Source: Candidatus Margulisiibacteriota bacterium (GTDB taxonomy: Bacteria > Margulisbacteria > WOR-1 > O2-12-FULL-45-9). Taken from it: 6,002 nucleotides of DNA. Location: NCBI GenBank assembly GCA_030018645.1, contig JASEHX010000079.1:1-6002 (forward strand), read 5' to 3'. The position numbers and the translations under genes are program-made. The notes under the pieces were generated by a model that searched no databases, was not told the DNA's origin, and worked only from the letters and a program-made list of their open reading frames with translations. Below are positions 1-4,449 of this stretch, in pieces; position 1 is the stretch's first letter, and each line of letters starts with the position of its first letter.

Positions 1-18
1 TCTAATTCAAAAATTAGA
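1..18. repeat. Perfect 7-bp inverted repeat (possible operator) upstream of the Bro-N gene
   Basis: TCTAATT (1-7) and AATTAGA (12-18) are exact reverse complements separated by CAAA. The stem is AT-rich and would be weak as RNA, so a DNA-level site such as an operator is at least as likely as a hairpin. It lies about 40 bp before the start codon of a gene whose family is linked to phage repressor control. The repeat begins at the window edge and may extend further upstream, so its true size is unknown. Confidence 0.35.
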
Positions 19-56
19 TGCTTTAGTGTCATAAGTATATTATACGAGGGGGTAAT

Positions 57-905
57 ATGATGGATAAAAAAGAAGATCATATAGCTATTTTTAGAGGAAA
101 AGAGATCAGGCGAATCATTTATGCCAATGAATGGTGGTTTTCAATTTCTGATATTATCGAGGTGCTGACTGGAACAGAAAGGCCTCGGAAATATTGGAAT
201 GACCTAAAAAAGAAGCTGGAAAAAGAGGGTTATGCTGAGGTGTCCGAAAAAATCGGACAACTAAAAATGATTGCTACAGATGGGAAAGAATACTTAACCG
301 ATTGTGCTAATACCGAGACTTTACTGCGGATTGTCCAAACAATTCCTTCCCCCAAGGCGGAACCATTCAAACGCTGGCTGGCAAAGGTAGGATATGAACG
401 AATTCAGGAGATTGAAGATCCGGAACTGGCGACGAAAAGAACGCGGGCACTATATAAAGCAAAGGGGTATTCCGATGCCTGGATTGAAAAAAGAATGCGC
501 GGGATTGCCATTAGGGAAGAATTGACCGATGAATGGAGCAGACGCGGAATAATACAGCAAAGAGAATATGCAATCCTGACAGCGGAAATATCAAAAGCTA
601 CTTTTGGTTTTACACCAAGTGAATGTAAAAAGTATAAGGGATTAAAAAGGGAGAACCTCCGAGACCATATGAATGATTTGGAACTGATTTTTTCAATGCT
701 TGGCGAAGCAGCAACGACGGAAATTGCGCGAAGCAAAGACCCAAAGGGCTTTCATGAGAATAAAAATACTGCCCACAAGGGAGGATTAGTAGCTGGAAAA
801 GCGAGATTGGATCTTGAAAAACGTAGCGGGAAAAGAGTCGTTTCCAAAGAAAATTATTTAGGGCTTAGCAGTCCCGAAGAATTGAAGCAGATTGAGGGCG
901 AATAA
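57..905 (+). CDS. Bro-N domain protein, phage antirepressor / DinD-like
   Basis: This encodes a 282-residue soluble protein of the BRO family seen in phages, mobile elements and many small-genome bacteria. Residues about 8-118 fit the Bro-N DNA-binding domain: W26-W27-F28 followed by SISDIIEVL, the RPRKYWNDLKKKL helix (42-54), and a C-terminal helix containing PKAEPFKRWL (99-108). Residues about 125-282 fit the conserved second half of bacterial Bro-N/DinD-like proteins: an IREELTDEWSRRG stretch (about 151-163), then KGLKRENLRDHM, an LGEAATTEI segment, and NTAHKGGLVAGKAR near the end. The length is close to DinD (about 275 aa) and there is no frameshift, so the gene looks intact. ATG 57 is followed at once by ATG 60; the ribosome binding core GAGG (46-49) lies 7 nt before ATG 57, which favours that start. 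Its role is unproven: antirepressor, SOS-related or element-borne regulator are all possible. Confidence 0.85.
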   Translation: MMDKKEDHIAIFRGKEIRRIIYANEWWFSISDIIEVLTGTERPRKYWNDLKKKLEKEGYAEVSEKIGQLKMIATDGKEYLTDCANTETLLRIVQTIPSPKAEPFKRWLAKVGYERIQEIEDPELATKRTRALYKAKGYSDAWIEKRMRGIAIREELTDEWSRRGIIQQREYAILTAEISKATFGFTPSECKKYKGLKRENLRDHMNDLELIFSMLGEAATTEIARSKDPKGFHENKNTAHKGGLVAGKARLDLEKRSGKRVVSKENYLGLSSPEELKQIEGE

Positions 906-953
906 AAAGGATCGGCTAAGCCATCGGGGCAGGGCTTTAAGACTACTAAAAAA

Positions 954-1020
954 GTTGTTAGTCGTAAGTCGTAAGTCGTAAGTCGTAAGTCGTAAGTCGT
1001 AAGTCGTTAGTTGTAAGTTA
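954..1020. repeat. Tandem heptamer array (TAAGTCG)n
   Basis: Six exact consecutive copies of TAAGTCG occupy 965-1006. Related units flank them in phase: TTAGTCG (958-964) before, and TTAGTTG (1007-1013) and TAAGTTA (1014-1020) after. The array sits just past the 3' end of the - strand tRNA gene. Because 7 is not a multiple of 3, it translates on the - strand as a 7-residue repeat, which creates a false open frame. The units belong to the same word family as the heptamers on the other side of the tRNA, where they appear as reverse complements. It lacks the long repeats and unique spacers of a CRISPR. It looks like slippage-prone intergenic repeat DNA of unknown role. Confidence 0.9.
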
Positions 1021-1023
1021 AAT

Positions 1024-1097
1024 TGTGCCCGACAGGACTTGAACCTGCAACCTGCTGCTTCGAAGGCAGACGCTCTATCCAGTTGAGCTACGGGCAC
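1024..1097 (-). tRNA. tRNA-Arg, anticodon UCG
   Basis: Read on the - strand the 74-nt sequence folds as a cloverleaf. The acceptor arm is GTGCCCG (1097-1091) with CGGGCAC (1031-1025). The D arm is GCTC/GAGC with loop AACTGGATA. The anticodon loop CTTCGAA (1065-1059) gives anticodon TCG (1063-1061). The variable loop is 5 nt, the T arm is GCAGG/CCTGT with loop TTCAAGT, and the discriminator is A (1024). It should decode CGA and other CGN arginine codons. The 3' CCA is not encoded (ATT follows), so a CCA-adding enzyme is needed. One oddity: the outermost anticodon-stem pair (27-43) is T against C, leaving four Watson-Crick pairs, and the first T-stem pair is G-U. The rest is canonical, so it is probably functional. 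Confidence 0.95.
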
Positions 1098-1101
1098 TCG
1101 G

Positions 1102-1129
1102 CAACTAACAACTGACAACCAACAACTAA
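1102..1129. repeat. Mirrored heptamer array (CAACTAA family)
   Basis: Four in-phase heptamers lie just upstream of the - strand tRNA: CAACTAA (1102-1108), CAACTGA (1109-1115), CAACCAA (1116-1122) and CAACTAA (1123-1129). Their reverse complements (TTAGTTG, TCAGTTG, TTGGTTG, TTAGTTG) belong to the same family as the array at 954-1020. The two arrays therefore flank the tRNA in opposite orientation. Exact matches include GTTAGTTG (1006-1013) with CAACTAAC (1102-1109), and AGTTGTTAGT (953-962) with ACTAACAACT (1104-1113). Confidence 0.8.
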
Positions 1130-1238
1130 CGACACGCTCACTGCGTTCGCTACAACTAGTGGTCAATTATAATATAATATATTAAAAGTTGTAAGTCTCA
1201 AGTTGTAGGTCCGACGCAGTCGGACCGTGTCGTTAGTT
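1124..1238. repeat. 115-bp imperfect inverted-repeat element with AT-rich centre
   Basis: The outer arms AACTAACGACACG (1124-1136) and CGTGTCGTTAGTT (1226-1238) are perfect 13-bp complements. The inner arms CTACAACT (1150-1157) and AGTTGTAG (1201-1208) are perfect 8-bp complements. Between them both arms share ACTGCGT (1140-1146; complement at 1214-1220), although the surrounding bases differ. The right arm additionally holds its own palindrome, GGTCCGAC-GCA-GTCGGACC (1208-1226). The centre (1158-1200) is strongly AT-rich. Symmetry at three levels suggests one discrete element, either a MITE-like or palindromic intergenic repeat or a divergent regulatory region. It contains no coding sequence and no flanking target-site duplication was recognised. 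Confidence 0.6.
1166..1201 (-). promoter_or_regulatory. Probable sigma70-type promoter for the tRNA-Arg gene
   Basis: On the - strand a -35 box TTGAGA (1201-1196) is followed after 16 bp by a -10 box TATTAT (1179-1174); each matches consensus at five of six positions. An alternative is TTACAA (1194-1189) with a perfect TATAAT (1171-1166) at 17 bp spacing. Either would start transcription about 60-75 nt before the tRNA 5' end. The region is so AT-rich that chance matches are likely, and + strand TATAAT words (1168-1173 and 1173-1178) overlap it. Confidence 0.4.
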
Positions 1239-1247
1239 AATAATTAT

Positions 1248-1276
1248 TTGCATAAAAATAATTCTTTTGTTACAAT
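1248..1276 (+). promoter_or_regulatory. Extended -10 promoter of the homospermidine operon
   Basis: The -35-like TTGCAT (1248-1253), a 17-bp spacer, and TACAAT (1271-1276) preceded by TG one base upstream (1268-1269) form an extended -10 promoter. The -10 matches consensus at five of six positions; the -35 is weak beyond its TTG, which the TG extension can compensate. The predicted start near 1283 would leave a short leader of about 20-25 nt containing the ribosome binding site. No attenuator or riboswitch-sized leader fits there. Confidence 0.55.
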
Positions 1277-1306
1277 GCAAAAACGATTTTGTTTAGGGAG
1301 GGAATG

Positions 1307-2773
1307 ATGGCGAAAGAAAAAAAGCATGTAAAGTTTAACGGAAAAATATTGATCATTGGCTGTGGGTCGGTTTCGCAGTGCGCAATTCCTCTTGTTCTTC
1401 GCTTGATTGATGTCCCAGCAAAAAATGTCACCATCATGGATTTTGTGGATAATAAAAACCGAGTGGCCGATTCTCTCCGCAAAGGCGTGAAATATATTAA
1501 AGCCCGCGTCACTAAAGAAAATTATCAAAAACTATTAGCCAAATATGTCGGGCCGGGCGATTTAATTATTGATCTGGCCTGGAACATTGATTGCCGTGCC
1601 ATTACCACCTGGTGCCGCGAAAATGAAGTGCTTTACTGCAATACTTCGGTGGAAGAATGGGATCCTTACAAGGACGAACAACGCAACGACCCCACTAAAT
1701 ACACATTATATACCCGCCACATGGAAATCCGCAAAATGATAGAAAGTTGGGGGGATAATAATGGAGCTTCGTGTGTGGTAGATCATGGAGCAAACCCCGG
1801 CCTGGTGTCTCATTTTACCAAAAAAGCTTTGATTGATATCGCCGGTAAAATTATTGCCGAAAAGCCCAAAGATAAACGCGTGCCGCAGTTAAAAGATTAT
1901 TTGGCAGCCAAAGATTTTGCCAAATTGGCTATGCTGACCGGCACCAAAGTAATCCATATCTCGGAACGCGATACCCAAATTACCGACCAACCCAAACAAG
2001 TCAATGAATTCGTAAACACCTGGAGCATTGAGGGCTTTTTTGAAGAAGGGGTGGCGCCGGCGGAGCTGGGGTGGGGGACGCATGAAAAATACGTGCCGGA
2101 AGGGGCCTTTTTCCATGAAATTGGTCCGCGCAACCAAATTTGTCTGCGGACGCTGGGCATGCGCACTTGGGTGCGCTCAATGGTACCCTGCGGCGAGACC
2201 ACCGGCATGGTTATTCGTCACGGCGAAGCTTTCAGCCTTTCCGACCGCTTAACCGTTTGGAAGGATGGTCAAGCTGTTTATCGACCCACGGTTCATTATG
2301 CTTATTGCCCGTCCGATTGCGCCATCAATTCACTGCATGAGCTGGAAATGCGGCAGTATAAGATGCAGAAAAAACAGCGGATCATGAGCGATGAAATAAT
2401 TGACGGCCGCGATGAATTAGGTGTTTTGCTTATGGGACATGATTTCAATGCCTGGTGGTGCGGCAGTTTACTCGATATCCACACGGCGCGTAAATTAGTT
2501 CCCCATCAGCAAGCTACTACTTTGCAAGTGGCTATTTCCGTAGTTGCGGCGGCAGTTTGGATGATCAAAAACCCGCGCCGGGGATTTTTATTGCCGGATG
2601 ATTTGGACCATGAAGAAATATTTAAAATATCTCTTCCCTATATCAAGCCTTTTGTCTCAAAAGCCTATGACTGGACGCCGCTTAAAAATCTGAACACCAA
2701 GTTTACCAAATTTGATATGCCCCGGCCCAAAGAAGAAGATGTCTGGCAATTCACAACTTTTTTGGTTAAATAA
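1307..2773 (+). CDS. hss: Homospermidine synthase (bacterial, saccharopine dehydrogenase-like fold)
   Basis: This is a cytosolic NAD-dependent enzyme expected to condense two putrescines (or putrescine with spermidine) into sym-homospermidine. From ATG 1307 it is 488 aa, matching the usual length of about 480. Visible marks are an N-terminal Rossmann nucleotide site GCGSVSQ (18-24), IIDLAWNID (87-95), NTSVEEWDPY (112-121), VVDHGANPGLVSHF (157-170), HISERDTQ (217-224), the VNTWSIEGFFEEG segment (236-248), and VIRHGEA (301-307). Residues E220, W239 and E247 sit at a constant offset of 10 from E210, W229 and E237, recalled as active-site residues of the Blastochloris viridis enzyme, and N163 lies near the equivalent of N162. 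The key tryptophan is thus present. ATG 1307 is preferred because the GAGG core (1298-1301) lies 5 nt before it; ATG 1304 would leave only 2 nt. Carboxynorspermidine dehydrogenase is less likely: it is shorter and lacks this C-terminal half. Confidence 0.93.
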   Translation: MAKEKKHVKFNGKILIIGCGSVSQCAIPLVLRLIDVPAKNVTIMDFVDNKNRVADSLRKGVKYIKARVTKENYQKLLAKYVGPGDLIIDLAWNIDCRAITTWCRENEVLYCNTSVEEWDPYKDEQRNDPTKYTLYTRHMEIRKMIESWGDNNGASCVVDHGANPGLVSHFTKKALIDIAGKIIAEKPKDKRVPQLKDYLAAKDFAKLAMLTGTKVIHISERDTQITDQPKQVNEFVNTWSIEGFFEEGVAPAELGWGTHEKYVPEGAFFHEIGPRNQICLRTLGMRTWVRSMVPCGETTGMVIRHGEAFSLSDRLTVWKDGQAVYRPTVHYAYCPSDCAINSLHELEMRQYKMQKKQRIMSDEIIDGRDELGVLLMGHDFNAWWCGSLLDIHTARKLVPHQQATTLQVAISVVAAAVWMIKNPRRGFLLPDDLDHEEIFKISLPYIKPFVSKAYDWTPLKNLNTKFTKFDMPRPKEEDVWQFTTFLVK

Positions 2774-3916
2774 ATGCTGACACAAAAGAGAATTAAACGA
2801 TTAGCAAAAAAGCATGGCACACCGCTTTTTATCCTGGACCATGAGGAGATACGAGAGAATTATCTGCGTTTGCGCAAACATTTGCCAAGAGTTGGCCTCT
2901 ATTTTGCCATAAAAGCCAATTCGGATCCGCAAATCATTAAAACCCTCTATCCTTTAGATAGCGGCTATGATGTGGCATCTTTGCAAGAATATCAATTGGT
3001 TTTGGATAATGTTCCCAGAAAAAATTTACGCGGCCATAATTTAAACGATTTTATTTGGGATAAAATTATTGTTGCTAATACCATTAAGCCGGCGGCAACT
3101 TTAAAACAAATCACCAACTTTAACACTTTAATGACCTATGACAATTATGATGAATTGGAAAAGATAGTAAAGCATTGCCCGGATGCCGGTCTAATTTGCC
3201 GCCTCAAGGTGCAAAACGTCGGATCAATGGTGGAGTTATCTTCAAAATTTGGTGTAGAACCGGGTGATGCGCCCGAACTAATTGAAAAGGCATTTAAATT
3301 GGGACTTTCGGTAGAAGGCATAAGCTTTCATGTCGGCAGTCAGTGCTGTAATATTGAAAATTATTTTAATGCGCTGGAAGCTTCAGCCGAAGTATTTAAA
3401 CAAGTGAAATCGCGGGGGCACAAATTAAGGTTGCTTAATATTGGCGGAGGGTTTCCTGTCCCGTATGATGATACTGTGCCTGAATTTGAGGTCTTTGCCG
3501 TAAAACTGCGCAAAGAAATTGACCGCTTATTTCCTAAAAGCATCGAAATTGTAGCTGAACCTGGGCGTTTTCTGGTGGCACCCGCGGCAACTTTAGTCGT
3601 CAGCGTCGTTGGAAAGTCACTGCGCGACGGAAAAATGGTTTATTATGTTGACGATGGCGTGTATGGTACATTATCGGGGGTAGTTTTTGACCATTGCCCT
3701 TATCATTTTAACGCTTTCAAACGAGGCGATGCCAAGATTTCTGCGGTAGTTGGACCCACCTGCGATGCGTTTGATACAGTTTCTACCGCTGAAATGCTGC
3801 CCGATTTGGATATTGATGATATGTTATACGTAAAAAATATTGGGGCGTATTCCATTGCTTCGGCGACCAATTTTAACGGGTTTCCGAAGGCGAAAATTGT
3901 TCATGTAAACAAATAA
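2774..3916 (+). CDS. Fold-III ornithine (or lysine/ornithine) decarboxylase
   Basis: This is a 380-residue PLP enzyme of the alanine-racemase-fold, eukaryotic-type ODC family that would make putrescine from ornithine. The PLP lysine is K47 in YFAIKANSD (43-51). DVAS (66-69), FHVGSQC (185-191), the phosphate-binding glycine loop NIGGGFP (222-228) and EPGRF (262-266) follow in family order. YYVDDGVYGTLSG (290-302) precedes GPTCDAFD (327-334), which supplies the C330-D331 pair that contacts substrate from the partner subunit. GAYSIASATNFNGF (357-370) is the ODC-type C-terminal motif. GPTCD argues for ODC/LDC over diaminopimelate decarboxylase (GPLCES) and carboxynorspermidine decarboxylase. Ornithine versus lysine preference cannot be read with certainty. 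ATG directly follows the synthase TAA with no gap and no Shine-Dalgarno, so translation is probably coupled. The pairing with homospermidine synthase supports putrescine as product. Confidence 0.9.
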   Translation: MLTQKRIKRLAKKHGTPLFILDHEEIRENYLRLRKHLPRVGLYFAIKANSDPQIIKTLYPLDSGYDVASLQEYQLVLDNVPRKNLRGHNLNDFIWDKIIVANTIKPAATLKQITNFNTLMTYDNYDELEKIVKHCPDAGLICRLKVQNVGSMVELSSKFGVEPGDAPELIEKAFKLGLSVEGISFHVGSQCCNIENYFNALEASAEVFKQVKSRGHKLRLLNIGGGFPVPYDDTVPEFEVFAVKLRKEIDRLFPKSIEIVAEPGRFLVAPAATLVVSVVGKSLRDGKMVYYVDDGVYGTLSGVVFDHCPYHFNAFKRGDAKISAVVGPTCDAFDTVSTAEMLPDLDIDDMLYVKNIGAYSIASATNFNGFPKAKIVHVNK

Positions 3917-3931
3917 AGAGGAGGAGAAAAT

Positions 3932-4420
3932 ATGGTAAATAAAAAAAGGCCTATGAAGGTCCGTGGAGGCAGAAAAGGGCAGAAGGCATTGAAGGTAAAG
4001 AAGGGGAAGAAGGCAATAAAGGTGAAAAAAACAACTAAGACGATAAAAGTTGTAAAGGGTCCCAAAGAAAAAGTTTTGGGAAAGATAGACCATTACTTTG
4101 ATAAGATTTCAGTGGCGGCACTGAAAGTAACGGCGCCCATCAAAGTCGGCGCTGTCATCCATGTTAAGGGACATACCACTGATTTTGTGCAAAAAATTGA
4201 TTCGATGCAAATTGAACATGCCAGTGTCATAAAAGCCGGGAAAGGGTCGGATGTTGGGATTAAAGTAAAAGAAAAGGTGCGGGCTGGGGACAAGGTTTAT
4301 CAAGCTGCTGTTCCTGCAATCACAAAACCGATTGTTGCCGCTCCGGTTCCCCAATTACCAAAACCGGAGATCGAGAAAAAAACCGATCCCTACTCCAATA
4401 CCAAATTTTTGAAATTTTGA
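3932..4420 (+). CDS. EF-Tu domain II-like beta-barrel protein with lysine-rich N-terminal tail
   Basis: This 162-residue protein has three parts. Residues 1-47 are a histone-H1-like tail with 18 Lys and 3 Arg but one acidic residue (E46); short repeats of the form (A/T)IKV(K/V)K recur at 19-24, 28-33 and 37-42. Residues about 47-124 resemble the small translation-factor-like beta-barrel found as stand-alone proteins and at the C-terminus of U32 peptidases: VLGKIDHYFDKISVAAL (48-64), KVGAVIHVKGHTTDF (71-85), QKIDSMQIEH (87-96), VGIKVKEKVRAGDKVY (108-123). Residues 125-162 form a Pro/Lys-rich, probably disordered tail. There is no GTPase domain, signal peptide or membrane segment. A strong AGGAGG (3919-3924) lies 7 nt before ATG, and the gap to the decarboxylase is 15 nt, so cotranscription is likely. 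RNA, ribosome or nucleoid binding is plausible from the charge but inferred; the precise function is unknown. Confidence 0.85.
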   Translation: MVNKKRPMKVRGGRKGQKALKVKKGKKAIKVKKTTKTIKVVKGPKEKVLGKIDHYFDKISVAALKVTAPIKVGAVIHVKGHTTDFVQKIDSMQIEHASVIKAGKGSDVGIKVKEKVRAGDKVYQAAVPAITKPIVAAPVPQLPKPEIEKKTDPYSNTKFLKF

Positions 4421-4449
4421 CCCTCTTTCGCTCTACGAGTTTCAGAGGG
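4421..4449. terminator. Hairpin between convergent genes, possible bidirectional terminator
   Basis: CCCTCT (4421-4426) pairs with AGAGGG (4444-4449), and CTC (4431-4433) can pair with GAG (4437-4439) inside. It begins one base after the + strand TGA and includes the - strand stop codon (4444-4442), placing it where a shared terminator belongs. Neither side has a good T run, so it would be a weak or factor-assisted terminator, or only an RNA 3'-end stabiliser. Confidence 0.4.

Noticed and set aside
906..945. Rho-independent terminator after the Bro-N gene
   Set aside because: Only a 5-bp stem (AAGCC 918-922 with GGCTT 933-937) with a 10-nt loop and no T run follows the stop; too weak to call.
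954..1020. CRISPR array
   Set aside because: The repeat unit is only 7 bp and directly tandem, with no unique spacers and no cas genes nearby.
858..1166. Open frame of 102 codons on the - strand containing a VAQLDRASAF-like peptide
   Set aside because: It is the translation of the tRNA-Arg gene and the heptamer array; this type of peptide is a familiar false annotation over tRNA-Arg genes. It also overlaps the end of the Bro-N gene.
1208..1226. The GGTCCGAC/GTCGGACC hairpin as a terminator
   Set aside because: The stem is perfect, but no T run follows on either strand and no gene ends toward it; it is better explained as part of the larger inverted repeat.
1289..1306. TTG start at 1289 or ATG start at 1304 for the synthase
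   Set aside because: The TTG lies upstream of the Shine-Dalgarno AGGGAGGG (1295-1302), which would then be inside the coding region; ATG 1304 is only 2 nt from the GAGG core, while ATG 1307 is at 5 nt and reads directly into the family N-terminus.
1889..2340. Several open frames of 60-100 codons on both strands inside the synthase gene
   Set aside because: They are shadow frames of a strongly conserved coding region, with no ribosome binding sites or recognisable domains.
2774..3916. Carboxynorspermidine decarboxylase or diaminopimelate decarboxylase identity
   Set aside because: The GPTCDAFD motif and the NFNGF C-terminal motif are of the ornithine/lysine decarboxylase type, and the partner is homospermidine synthase, not carboxynorspermidine dehydrogenase.
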